Virus record (IMG/VR): IMGVR_UViG_3300018910_000036
Location: 1-64,000 of that record
Length of the DNA: 64,000 nucleotides
From: a virus
Reading direction: 5' to 3' (one strand)
Below, piece after piece: positions 39,520-47,424 of this stretch (the first letter of the stretch is position 1; each line of letters starts with the position of its first letter). The notes beneath the pieces are model-generated. The model was given only the letters and a program-made list of their open reading frames with translations, had not been told where the DNA came from and ran no database searches. Position numbers and translations under genes: made by a program.

Positions 39520-39723
39520 CTACTCATTTTCTTTAACAGGAAGCTCATTCTCTTCTTTAATTGTGATTGACACGTTTTTCCCATTAAACTCATATAATCT
39601 TTCCCTTAAATCATAAGTGTACTCATCTTCTTTTATTTGTTCAGTTATCTCCATTAAATCCATATCCAAAAAACCTTTTAAATTCACTTGGTTAACTTTT
39701 TTACTTGATCTACCTTTCGCCAT
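39520..39723 (-). CDS. yonK: YonK-like protein, 67 aa
   Basis: Clear homologue of the small SPbeta protein YonK (63 aa, structure known): shared core QVNLKGFLDMDLMEITEQ, EYTYDLRERLYEFNGKNV and the end IKEENELPVK. Function unknown. ATG after AAGGAGG. In SPbeta, YonO-dependent late transcription is reported to begin with yonK, so this gene marks the start of the late operon here. Confidence 0.92.
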   Translation of the reverse strand: MAKGRSSKKVNQVNLKGFLDMDLMEITEQIKEDEYTYDLRERLYEFNGKNVSITIKEENELPVKENE

Positions 39724-39772
39724 ACAAATATTCCTCCTTACAATCCTTTTAATTAATATATAAAACTAAAAT

Positions 39773-39893
39773 AAATTCCTTCGGAAGTCCGATGATCCGA
39801 TAGCATCGGCCAATCCGAAAAGAGGAGATAGAGGGGAATAATAAGAAATGAATAAATCGGATAGGTGTTGAGGGAAAACACCCGAAGGAATTT
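39773..39893 (-). other. branched stem-loop element in front of yonK
   Basis: Closed by a perfect 12-base pair AAATTCCTTCGG/CCGAAGGAATTT (39773-39784 with 39882-39893). Inside are GGTGTT/AACACC, ATCCGA/TCGGAT and CCGAT/ATCGG stems, giving a cruciform or multi-branched RNA. It ends about 50 bases before the yonK start. Confidence 0.6.
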
Positions 39894-39903
39894 ACAAATA
39901 ACA

Positions 39904-39926
39904 AAAGACGTCTAAAAGACGTCTTC
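39904..39926 (-). terminator. palindromic terminator-like hairpin upstream of yonK
   Basis: AAGACGTCT and AGACGTCTT around TTT, then TTGTTATTTG on the minus strand. It would stop transcripts arriving from the tRNA and the 171 aa gene. Confidence 0.6.
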
Positions 39927-40241
39927 AGAAACTCTTTCTACACATGGTAGATGAGCTAAAAATGGAGGAGCAGAGAACAGAGTGAAATTTTTTCGTCTAA
40001 ATATGACCAAATAAAAATATCTAACGTCCGTAAAATTGTAAAGAGCGTGAAACGTAAGCTGTTAAACGTTATCCGTTTTCCATCCTACAAAAAATATTGT
40101 AATTTTATCGGTATTGCAGTTTGGATACGCTCCAAACCAAGGCGGCTCTCTACTTCTCTGACGCTCCAAGCTGATGATTTTTACACCAGCTATCAAGGTG
40201 AAATAATTTTCACCCTCATAGCTAAGGCAAAAGCCCAGCAT

Positions 40242-40757
40242 TTATAGATACTTATTAGCAGCCTCAAACTCAATTTCATAGTTATGATTTGCTTTTTCAA
40301 TTGCATTTGATAAGCGATTCGCCATTCTTTCAAGTTTCAATCCTTTAGATTTCATTTTCTCAGGCTCAAACATGGCTTCACGATAACTCACAACATCAGA
40401 ATATGATGCTAGTCGTTCAGTTTGTTTCGAACGTCCATAGTTTTTAAGTTTATTAGCTTCACCTCTTAGTTGTTGAGCTAACTCAAGAGCTTCCGTTATA
40501 GACAACTCTTTTTCATCCCATACAACTTTAGCATATAGGTTTGCTTCGGCCATCAATACTACAAGGTCACGATAATCTTTCCTTGCCACTTCCAACTCTG
40601 TTGTGATTTTATCAATAGTTTTTGTTGGTTTAGTGTATGGTTCATCTTTGTCGTGTTCAACATAGGCAACGCTATCTCTTTCTTGCAAGAGCTCTTGAAT
40701 ACGTTTGGAAATAGTATTTCTTAAAGGGAGAGCTTCAAATAGTGCGATTTTTGACAT
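40242..40757 (-). CDS. DIP1984/septicolysin-like helical protein, 171 aa
   Basis: Long helices with ISKRIQELLQERDSVAYVE, EKELSITEALELAQQLRGEA and LERMANRLSNAIEKANHNYEIEF fit the DIP1984 family of small helical proteins, whose function is not known. ATG about ten bases after AAAGGAG. Directly downstream of tRNA-Trp. Assignment is from pattern and could be wrong. Confidence 0.62.
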   Translation of the reverse strand: MSKIALFEALPLRNTISKRIQELLQERDSVAYVEHDKDEPYTKPTKTIDKITTELEVARKDYRDLVVLMAEANLYAKVVWDEKELSITEALELAQQLRGEANKLKNYGRSKQTERLASYSDVVSYREAMFEPEKMKSKGLKLERMANRLSNAIEKANHNYEIEFEAANKYL

Positions 40758-40815
40758 TTACTACCGTCTCCTTTTTCGTTAATAAAGCGACTTGCATCTT
40801 GCAAGACCCTTTTCA

Positions 40816-40887
40816 CAGGGGCGACAGGGATCGAACCTGCCCACGCGGTTTTGGAGACCGCATCGCCACCGAGGAACATGCGCCCCT
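40816..40887 (-). tRNA. tRNA-Trp (anticodon CCA)
   Basis: Seven-base acceptor pair AGGGGCG/CGCCCCT with G as discriminator, five-base anticodon stem GCGGT/ACCGC, loop CTCCAAA with anticodon CCA, and T-arm GCAGG TTCGATC CCTGT. The D-stem is weak (G-U pairs) and position 8 is C, not the usual T; both are odd and fit a diverged phage tRNA. CCA is not encoded. Confidence 0.9.
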
Positions 40888-41542
40888 AGGATTGCCTGCG
40901 CACCGGAAGGCTCGAAAACACATTCCGGAAAGGCTCGTAGGCAACGCAAGCACAAATAGAACATAGTTTTGAAAAGGCAAGACCGAATATAATCCTTTTC
41001 AGTGAAATGGGAGCGTTGATCAGGCGCTCAAATACCATTCCACTTATTTTGCGATTATAGAAATATCGCTAACCCGGAAAAATTTTATGGCCTCATTCGA
41101 ATAGTCGAAGGGCAATATTTACAGATGAGGAAGACGCATCCGCCTCACCTAAGCGCAAGCCGAAGCTGTACACCGCAATTAATTTAAGACAAAACTGTCA
41201 CCCATAATAAGACTGTGATGGGTTCACCCTACAAAGTAGTTAGTAGCTAAGGTCTTATTGACAGTTTTCGTCCGATAATAGCCACTTACCTGTCTACTGA
41301 AGATACAGACGACCGAGCTAACCTCGATCCCTCGCAAATGACTATTATCCGACCTGCTGCTATGGTCTTTAGCAGCATTATAAAGCCGGATGCACTTAGA
41401 ATACTCAAGGTGTTTAAAGGAAGGGGTTGTATACTAACCCGAAAGTGTCCATTTGTTATTAATGAACACTTTCCGATTTCTAACGCTCCTACACGTTAGA
41501 ATCAGATATCCCACTTAGAAAGGATGAAGGAGAGAGGAGTAC
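40888..41542 (-). ncRNA. candidate large ornate structured RNA beside the tRNA
   Basis: About 650 bases with no gene and at least a dozen complementary stems: TTGCCT/AGGCAA around CCGGAA/TTCCGG; GAAAAGG/CCTTTTC; GTGAAATGG/CCATTCCAC; AAAACTGTCA/TGACAGTTTT; CCCAT/ATGGG whose loop AATAAGAC also pairs with GTCTTATT outside (pseudoknot); GATAATAG/CTATTATC; GCTGCT/AGCAGC; and GAAAGTGTCCATT/AATGAACACTTTC. Size, phage setting and tRNA neighbour fit ROOL- or GOLLD-like giant RNAs. Family identity is an inference and untested; strand follows neighbouring genes. Confidence 0.65.
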
Positions 41543-41692
41543 TTACTCTGGTAGAATTAACCCAATACTCCTCATATACTCTTCCTCGGATTCGAAGAAA
41601 AGTTCAATTTGTTCCTTGGTGATCGCGATGTTACGCTTTCGTGCAATTTTTCTAATCACCTTTTCCAATTCATCATAGCTAAACTGAAACAT
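41543..41692 (-). CDS. small helical protein between HU gene and structured RNA, 49 aa
   Basis: Begins MFQFSYDELEKVIRKIARKR and ends MRSIGLILPE. AAAGGGAG seven bases before the ATG and an 18-base gap to the HU gene support it. Highly charged; perhaps a regulator or nucleic-acid partner, but no motif. Confidence 0.62.
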   Translation of the reverse strand: MFQFSYDELEKVIRKIARKRNIAITKEQIELFFESEEEYMRSIGLILPE

Positions 41693-41710
41693 ATGGATAA
41701 CTCCCTTTAA

Positions 41711-41986
41711 TTATTGTTTAATAGAATCTTTAAGAGCTTTAGCAGCTTTAAATGCTGGTGCTTTTGTTGCTGGGATTTCAATTTCTTCCCCCGATTGAGG
41801 ATTTCTGCCTTTACGAGCCGCGCGCTCACGAACTTCGAAGTTACCAAAACCGTGAATTTTAACTTTTTCACCATCTTTTAAAGCAGATGTGATTGCATTA
41901 AATGTTGAATCAACAACCAATTCCACATCTTTCTTTGTTTGTCCTGTAGCCTCTGCAACTGCACCAATTAGTTCTTTTTTATTCAT
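41711..41986 (-). CDS. yonN: HU-like DNA-binding protein (YonN/HupN), 91 aa
   Basis: Typical bacterial [64 protein letters not shown] with the DNA-bending beta arm, and the C-terminal [13 protein letters not shown]. Dimeric, bends and packages DNA; may compact phage DNA or help late transcription. ATG after AGGAGG; the place between yonK and yonO is that of SPbeta yonN. Confidence 0.97.
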   Translation of the reverse strand: MNKKELIGAVAEATGQTKKDVELVVDSTFNAITSALKDGEKVKIHGFGNFEVRERAARKGRNPQSGEEIEIPATKAPAFKAAKALKDSIKQ

Positions 41987-42063
41987 TCTTATTTCCTCCT
42001 AAATGTAAGTTTAATTTTTATGTATCCATCCATAATATAAAAATTTATGTATGGTTCAAAAAT

Positions 42064-42098
42064 GCTTATATATCAAGGGTTTTAGCATTTTTCTAAAG
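42064..42098 (-). terminator. terminator-like hairpin after the yonO unit
   Basis: Minus-strand AAAATGCT/AGCATTTT with a long A/T loop and TTGAACC after it. It overlaps the end of the zinc-ribbon gene. Confidence 0.5.
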
Positions 42099-42893
42099 CG
42101 TTACATTTCGATGTTTTCTTACTCTTGTCCTTGTTTTTTCTTTTGCTATTACGGATGCACAAGGTGGGCAGTATTTAGATTTGTTACTTTTAAATCTAAA
42201 TGGAGTTTGGCAATTGACGCATGATTTAACTTTCTTTTGACCAGTGTGCAGATCATAATAGAGACCGATACTGTCAAACGATCTTATTTTAATAGCCATT
42301 TCTCCGCCGGGTTCAATACCATAGATAAAACTTAATTTAATAAATCCTTTATTCCGAATTTCAACAATATCCTTCTTGGCCAATTCGCCAATGTTTTGAT
42401 GCAGCTTGTTGGCAGTTAGCGAAGTATGAGAAGCATCTATAAGTTCTTTGTATCTTTTGTTGTTTCCGCCAAAATAGTGTTCTGTTGTATGCTCCCCGTA
42501 TTTGATGTGATGAACTGTCGAATATAATTTTGCTAAGACAAGAAGGGTAAAGCAGAGCTTTTTTTGTTGATGGTTGATATCTAAAGAATCAATAAATCGA
42601 AGTTCATTCTCCGTTATATCAATTTCATTTACATTGATTAAAATATTTTCTTTTTTTCTTGCATAATTAAGTACCGAATTAATTTTTTTGTAATAAAGAA
42701 CCCGACTAAAGTTTTCAATGTTCTTTTTGCAGAAATCATAAAGGAGCTCTTCACGTTTTTTAGGCTTATACCCTAATTCTTTATAGTACATTGCCAATAA
42801 CTTCAGTTCATAATTGAGGTTCTTTGAAATGAATCCATTTTCAATAATTGCTTCTGCATATTCTTTCTCTTTAAACTTAAATTTGTCTATCAT
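42093..42893 (-). CDS. zinc-ribbon protein coupled to yonO, 266 aa
   Basis: Helical N-terminus, a central winged-helix-like stretch (TSLTANKLHQNIGELAKKDIVEI), and a C-terminal four-cysteine ribbon (SCVNCQTPFRF...YCPPC) followed by a basic tail. ATGA overlap with the yonO stop shows translational coupling. Order suggests a partner or specificity factor for the YonO polymerase, since YonO itself shows no obvious promoter-recognition part. That role is inference. ATG preferred to a GTG two codons upstream. Confidence 0.68.
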   Translation of the reverse strand: MIDKFKFKEKEYAEAIIENGFISKNLNYELKLLAMYYKELGYKPKKREELLYDFCKKNIENFSRVLYYKKINSVLNYARKKENILINVNEIDITENELRFIDSLDINHQQKKLCFTLLVLAKLYSTVHHIKYGEHTTEHYFGGNNKRYKELIDASHTSLTANKLHQNIGELAKKDIVEIRNKGFIKLSFIYGIEPGGEMAIKIRSFDSIGLYYDLHTGQKKVKSCVNCQTPFRFKSNKSKYCPPCASVIAKEKTRTRVRKHRNVTL

Positions 42894-45664
42894 AGACACA
42901 CCTTTCTTAATGAGTAATGTTTATTAAGGTAGTTGATATCACCTTTTTGATCAAGTACAGGGATGTTGAAACTTTTTTGTTTTGCTTTTACGTTTTCAAA
43001 TATGTATTGGCCGTAGAGATGCCATAATATCTCTTTATTTGAGATCTTTTCATCAACATAAAATAAGCGAACAAGGTAATTAACTGCTTCGTAAACATTG
43101 GAGCAAATATCATTGATTCTTTGTTTGAATAAATCTAGGGAATTAGAGAAATTGCTGCAGAGATCTGAATCATATAAATTTTTATCTGCATCACTACTTG
43201 CTCCCAATGAAAAAGATTGATTAATGCTTTTTTTATGTTTTTGATATGCTTTTGCTACTTTCCTGTAACGTGATTCATCAAATTCAACTGCATCATTCAT
43301 ATAAATCTTGTAAATTTCATCATCGACATCCTTGTTAACAATGTTTCTGATACCAAAGTCGACGGATTCAATGTACTTACAGAGTCTGTTCATTACACAG
43401 TCGCTCTCAATCACAGGATTAAACCTTTCAAATAACCTAAGAAATTCATGCTGCTCCTTTGTTTTTCGTTTTACTTTCTTGAGCTCCTGAAGACTAATCC
43501 CAAATTTCTGCTTGCAAGTGATATCATAGGTTTTGACATGTTTTTTGTATTTGTTTTTGGTTCCTTTGTATAAATAAATAAAAAAGTAAGGGTGTTTATC
43601 CAATAAGATTTTATTGTGAAATTCCTTAGTCGTCTTTACATTCTCCGAGTCATCTTTTTTGATCTTTTGATAATTAATCCAGCGAGAAGGGATACCTTTA
43701 ACTTCTCGTCCAATTTTAGCCTTATCAATTTGAGCACTTTGCAATTTGGTACACATTTTTACTCGATTTAATGTGGTGAGATACTCTTTAGAATCAGAAT
43801 CAAGCTGAGAAAGAAGAGCATAGCCACTCGTGCTTTTATTGGTGATTGAGCCAATAATCGAGCCAAATGAGAAAAGGTCTGCATTGAATAAATCTTCCTC
43901 AGTCAAAACCTTTTTGGTTGAAGTGGGAGGGGTGTAGGCGACTGGCAACTCATCTTTATAAACCCCCTTTAATACTGTTTTATCCGAAGTTGTTGCAATA
44001 ATGTCATAGTCGAAATCACTACCAGCCCAATTCATTGTCTCAGAGCCGTGAACATTCACAATGATACCTGTGTAATTATGCCTGTACCAATAATCCATAT
44101 CCTCAGTTTGCTTTAGATTTAAAATTAAATGTTCGCTACGATAGGTAAGGGGTGCCCGCATACTGTCAACATGTTTAACCCCTTTTTGATTCCAATAATT
44201 TGAGTAGTACTCTCGCTTACCTAAAAGCCCTGTTACTTCTAATCCACAAACGTGCTGCATCATCGCATAGGGATCGCTAACAAGAGTCTGGAAGTTGCCA
44301 TCTAAGATTATGTCCCCAAGGCATCCGCGTTGGATTTTCTTTTTCATTAAGTCATAAATTTTCTTTTTTATGTATTTGTCGTTGATTAAGTCAGGGTTCA
44401 ATATTAAAGACTTAACCCAATGATTATCAGATTTCTCTATGTAATTCGTAATTTTTTCATCTGTCACATCAGTTCCCAGAAGAAACAAGATGGTGTAATA
44501 GATGTTCCCTGAATTGACCCCAGTTATCCAGTTAACAAATTTCTCACAGATCTTTTCAATGTCTTCATGGTTTAGATTCAGAGTCTGCAAAAATTGATAG
44601 TTCATTTTCAAAATGTCTTTATCTTTTTTAGGGCTGTGTAGTGAAACTCCCCATTTCAAGTTATTCTTTTCACAGTTATTTTCATAAACCTCAATGGAAG
44701 GGAAGCTGTCCCAGAGTTTAAATTGGCTCTCAGTGAGGATAACATCAATGTCCCTTAAATCCACAATTTTTGGGTTCCCGTCAGAGTCTTTATAAGATGT
44801 TCTGATTCTATAATTCCCATTGTTTACTTTTTCGCAAAACTCATGAATAGGGAAGGTATTTAGCATTCCTTTAATAAAGTTCTGTCTGATACACCATTGC
44901 GCTGGGACATAGTCTAAGCCTAATTCATCTGCCCATTTTTTCGCCATCTCATAGCTAATCAAGCCTTGGCCATCAAAACGGTTAAATGATTCAACGATAT
45001 CCTTAATTTCAATAATGTCATCATCTTCATAGTCTGTTTCAGTTACAAAGCTCACTTTTACTTTTGTATCGCTATAGTAATCAGGAACTAAGCAAAATCG
45101 CGGAGTGCTAACCACTTGAGTAGCACTGCCAGATAACCCCTTATAAGCATTAAATTTTGAAGGGACTAGGGCTTTGTTTAAATCTCTTCCGTTATCCAGA
45201 ATTTGATTAAGTCTTTTGGCAGTCTCTTCTTCGATAAATACAACAGTTGAAACCCTTGCTTGTCCCGCAGAAGACGAGAATCGAATAAACTTTTTGTTGT
45301 TTAGAATGAGTCCATTTTTATGTAAATCTTTATAATGACTGGGATGATCCATTTTAATTGTGATGTATTCTGGAATAAACAGAATTACATTAATTTCATT
45401 TTGGATACCCTTCAACTTCTTTGAAATATCCTGTGAATGATTTAGTCTTTGTAAAGTTTCCTTCTCTTTGTTAAGTGATTCAAGGTATGTGTAGTCAACC
45501 TCCTTGTTTTTTATGTCCCTAATAGATCTTAAAATTTGATTATCAAATAAAGCAATAACTTCGTTGTACTCTTGAGCTTCTTCGAATGATAATGATATGT
45601 TATAGCCAAACTCTTTAAGTCTAGAAGAGTTGAACTTGTATGTATAAAACTGTTTATTTTCCAA
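42890..45664 (-). CDS. yonO: single-subunit DNA-dependent RNA polymerase YonO, 924 aa
   Basis: Phage RNA polymerase of the double-psi beta-barrel (QDE-1/beta-beta') class that transcribes SPbeta late genes. The catalytic metal motif reads D550-F-D552-Y-D554 (SPbeta has DFDGD): all three aspartates stay, Gly is Tyr. MHW- and GSE-type residues (NVHGSETMNWAGSDFDYD) and a later basic region (KMCTKLQSAQIDKAKIGREVKG) belong to the conserved core. TTG start nine bases after GAGGAG. SPbeta YonO is about 905 aa. Confidence 0.95.
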   Translation of the reverse strand: MENKQFYTYKFNSSRLKEFGYNISLSFEEAQEYNEVIALFDNQILRSIRDIKNKEVDYTYLESLNKEKETLQRLNHSQDISKKLKGIQNEINVILFIPEYITIKMDHPSHYKDLHKNGLILNNKKFIRFSSSAGQARVSTVVFIEEETAKRLNQILDNGRDLNKALVPSKFNAYKGLSGSATQVVSTPRFCLVPDYYSDTKVKVSFVTETDYEDDDIIEIKDIVESFNRFDGQGLISYEMAKKWADELGLDYVPAQWCIRQNFIKGMLNTFPIHEFCEKVNNGNYRIRTSYKDSDGNPKIVDLRDIDVILTESQFKLWDSFPSIEVYENNCEKNNLKWGVSLHSPKKDKDILKMNYQFLQTLNLNHEDIEKICEKFVNWITGVNSGNIYYTILFLLGTDVTDEKITNYIEKSDNHWVKSLILNPDLINDKYIKKKIYDLMKKKIQRGCLGDIILDGNFQTLVSDPYAMMQHVCGLEVTGLLGKREYYSNYWNQKGVKHVDSMRAPLTYRSEHLILNLKQTEDMDYWYRHNYTGIIVNVHGSETMNWAGSDFDYDIIATTSDKTVLKGVYKDELPVAYTPPTSTKKVLTEEDLFNADLFSFGSIIGSITNKSTSGYALLSQLDSDSKEYLTTLNRVKMCTKLQSAQIDKAKIGREVKGIPSRWINYQKIKKDDSENVKTTKEFHNKILLDKHPYFFIYLYKGTKNKYKKHVKTYDITCKQKFGISLQELKKVKRKTKEQHEFLRLFERFNPVIESDCVMNRLCKYIESVDFGIRNIVNKDVDDEIYKIYMNDAVEFDESRYRKVAKAYQKHKKSINQSFSLGASSDADKNLYDSDLCSNFSNSLDLFKQRINDICSNVYEAVNYLVRLFYVDEKISNKEILWHLYGQYIFENVKAKQKSFNIPVLDQKGDINYLNKHYSLRKVCL

Positions 45665-45697
45665 TAAAGCATTCTCCTCTTTCGCTTTTAATTATTA

Positions 45698-46141
45698 TTA
45701 TATTTTAATATCAGTTATGTATGTCGAAAGCTCATCAAGTAAAGCGTGAATATCCTCGTCAGTTGCATTGCAGGGATAAGACGAGAACGTTATGTCTTCA
45801 ACCCACGGATTCCTTTCTAAAACTGCTTTAATGTGTTTTGCTTTTTCTGAAGGAGATAACCAACTTCCATTATCAAGGTCATTCTTTATGACTCTTTTTA
45901 ATTTGTTTAATTGTTTGCTTGAGATCCAATTATTTTTATTAAGAAGGGTTGCTTCTTTTCTAATAAACATGAATTCTTTTTCACTCAATCTTTTAATCTT
46001 GTTTCTTGTATTCCCTACAAAAGCTGCTTCCCCTATAGACAATTCTCGGTTAATTTCTACTCGACTAGTGTATGTATCACCGTCATTATTCACTTTTACG
46101 TCTTCTGTCAAGATGTAACCATCGGTATTATTTAGTAACAT
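45698..46141 (-). CDS. small protein upstream of yonO, 147 aa
   Basis: Beta strand N-terminus (DGYILTEDVKVNNDGDTYTS), a helical middle rich in basic residues (SSKQLNKLKRVIKNDLD), and an acidic helix at the C-terminus. ATG after AGGAGG. First full gene of the yonO transcript, 33 bases before it, so perhaps yonP. Function unknown. Confidence 0.62.
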   Translation of the reverse strand: MLLNNTDGYILTEDVKVNNDGDTYTSRVEINRELSIGEAAFVGNTRNKIKRLSEKEFMFIRKEATLLNKNNWISSKQLNKLKRVIKNDLDNGSWLSPSEKAKHIKAVLERNPWVEDITFSSYPCNATDEDIHALLDELSTYITDIKI

Positions 46142-46175
46142 GAAGCTCCTCCTGGTTTGTCTGTTTATTTTTCAT
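46128..46175 (-). CDS. possible leader peptide, 15 aa
   Basis: AGGAGTGAT before an ATG, coding MKNKQTNQEELHVTK. Its stop lies inside the start of the 147 aa gene. It overlaps that gene's ribosome site and may couple or attenuate translation. Weak but clean. Confidence 0.4.
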   Translation of the reverse strand: MKNKQTNQEELHVTK

Positions 46176-46269
46176 TAACATCACTCCTGTTTATGTAATC
46201 ACTATTGTATTGGCTCTTGCTTTCTGAAAGTTTCCTTACATTTCATCACCCTCTTGTGTAGTTGTGTTT

Positions 46270-46298
46270 ATTATATACTTTTAATTGGTGTTTGTCTA
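46270..46298 (-). promoter_or_regulatory. promoter of the yonO operon
   Basis: Minus-strand TAGACA, exactly 17 bases, TATAAT. A sigma-A type promoter for host RNA polymerase, as expected for the gene of a phage polymerase. Confidence 0.75.
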
Positions 46299-46449
46299 TG
46301 TTTTTCTCTTTTTTTCTTAGCTAATTATTTTATAAAATGAACACTTAAACAGTGTAAGATTTACTGTATTTTTCAAAGAGTCAAAAAATTCTTGATTTCT
46401 CAAATGCTTATAATTACAATATAATTAAAATTTGGAAGGAGGATTTTGG

Positions 46450-47121
46450 ATGGAAAAAGCTCTATTACTATTATCAGGGGGTCCAGACTCATCAACTTTA
46501 GCTTACTGGATTAGACATCAGGGGTATGAGCTACACACACTAACTTTCAACTTTGGAGAAGAGGAAGGGGAGGCAGAAAAAAGAACCTCTAATTTCATTG
46601 CAAAGGGTATTAGCAAGTCACATAAATTTATAAGTTTTGAAAGCGTTTTACGTGAATTTTATATGGAAGAAGATCCAATTCATATTCTTCGTAAAGTCAT
46701 TACTCTAAAAGTTCCTGTTAAGTCATTTGGAGCAGGAATAGCTATTTCCTTAGCTGCCTCTTATGCAGCAGAAAAAGGTATTAATCATTTGTTTTATGCT
46801 GTTCACAAAGATGACACTATTTATAGAGAAAATAACTATGAATTTTTCGAATTGCTTTCAAAAGCTATTTCAATTGATTTAGGTCATGAATTTAAAATTC
46901 ATACACCGTTTCTTGATAAGACTAAAGCTGAGGTATTAAAGATTGGATTAGACCTTGGTGTGCCAATTGAAGAAACTTGGAGCTGTGCCTCAAATAGTGC
47001 TATTCATTGTGGATGGTGTGACCCATGCAAAGATCGGCAAAACGCATTCAAAATCAATGGGATTACTGATAACACACTTTATCAAACTATTCACAGTGAA
47101 AAATCAAATGTAAATGTATAA
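46450..47121 (+). CDS. QueC-like 7-cyano-7-deazaguanine synthase family protein, 223 aa
   Basis: PP-loop ATP-pyrophosphatase motif SGGPDS (residues 9-14) and the QueC-type zinc cysteines C179, C187, C190 and C193 (SCASNS..HCGWCDPC). QueC makes preQ0, a deazaguanine used for tRNA, or by phages for DNA modification and by some bacterial defence systems. The region normally reading VPGRN is VKSFGAG, so substrate may differ. No other preQ0 gene is next to it. ATG after AAGGAGG; a TTG six codons earlier is less likely. Own promoter region and terminator: cargo gene. Confidence 0.85.
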   Translation: MEKALLLLSGGPDSSTLAYWIRHQGYELHTLTFNFGEEEGEAEKRTSNFIAKGISKSHKFISFESVLREFYMEEDPIHILRKVITLKVPVKSFGAGIAISLAASYAAEKGINHLFYAVHKDDTIYRENNYEFFELLSKAISIDLGHEFKIHTPFLDKTKAEVLKIGLDLGVPIEETWSCASNSAIHCGWCDPCKDRQNAFKINGITDNTLYQTIHSEKSNVNV

Positions 47122-47132
47122 TTGAATAAAAT

Positions 47133-47180
47133 AACAAGCCTATATTTACTAAAACATAGTAGTAAAATATAGGCTTGTTT
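47133..47180 (+). terminator. terminator of the QueC-like gene
   Basis: Nearly perfect 17-base arms beginning ACAAGCCTATATTT, seven-base loop, then TTTATAA. Confidence 0.8.
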
Positions 47181-47197
47181 ATAAGTAAGAGTAGTGT

Positions 47198-47311
47198 GTG
47201 AATGGGAATATTTCAAATATCAGCAAGACTATTGAGAAGTCGCGTGTAATTGATAATGTTTCTTTTTATGTAAATCCAGGTGAAATAGTGGGTTTACTGG
47301 GGCATAATTGA
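47198..47311 (+). pseudogene. remnant of an ABC transporter ATPase N-terminus
   Basis: Open frame from a GTG codes VNGNISNISKTIEKSRVIDN..., then VSFYVNPGEIVGLLGHN and stops. That is the start of an ABC ATPase through the first residues of its Walker A (GLLGxNGAGKT), cut off before the lysine. No further ABC sequence follows. A decayed or recombined gene. Confidence 0.75.
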
Positions 47312-47424
47312 AACGCACTATAGTAGAAAATCCTTTATTCTATAGAATACTTGTTATTTTTAATTACTTCTATTTTTTATTATAAGCGAAAACAATGTCT
47401 GAAAGAAAGGACGCTTAACAAAGT

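Larger units (their letters stand above)
39724..40241 (-). other. 518-base non-coding region upstream of yonK, candidate YonO late-promoter region
   Basis: No credible gene on either strand (the one 66-codon frame has no ribosome site). On the minus strand it contains two strong hairpins, AGCTAT..GGTGAAA/TTTCACC..ATAGCT (near 40180-40220) and TTTGGA/TCCAAA (near 40120), then a terminator-like repeat and a branched element close to yonK. Late transcription by YonO should begin within or just upstream of this stretch. Confidence 0.55.

Noticed and set aside
39773-39893. Group I intron or riboswitch in front of yonK
   Set aside because: No P/Q/R/S core sequences and no exon halves flank it; no known ligand-binding core recognised.
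40047-40247. 66-codon plus-strand frame upstream of yonK
   Set aside because: No ribosome site, overlaps inverted repeats and runs against all neighbours; better explained as structured non-coding DNA.
40742-40966. Frames on both strands across the tRNA
   Set aside because: They are translations of the tRNA-Trp and adjacent stems, rich in Arg/Cys and lacking starts with ribosome sites.
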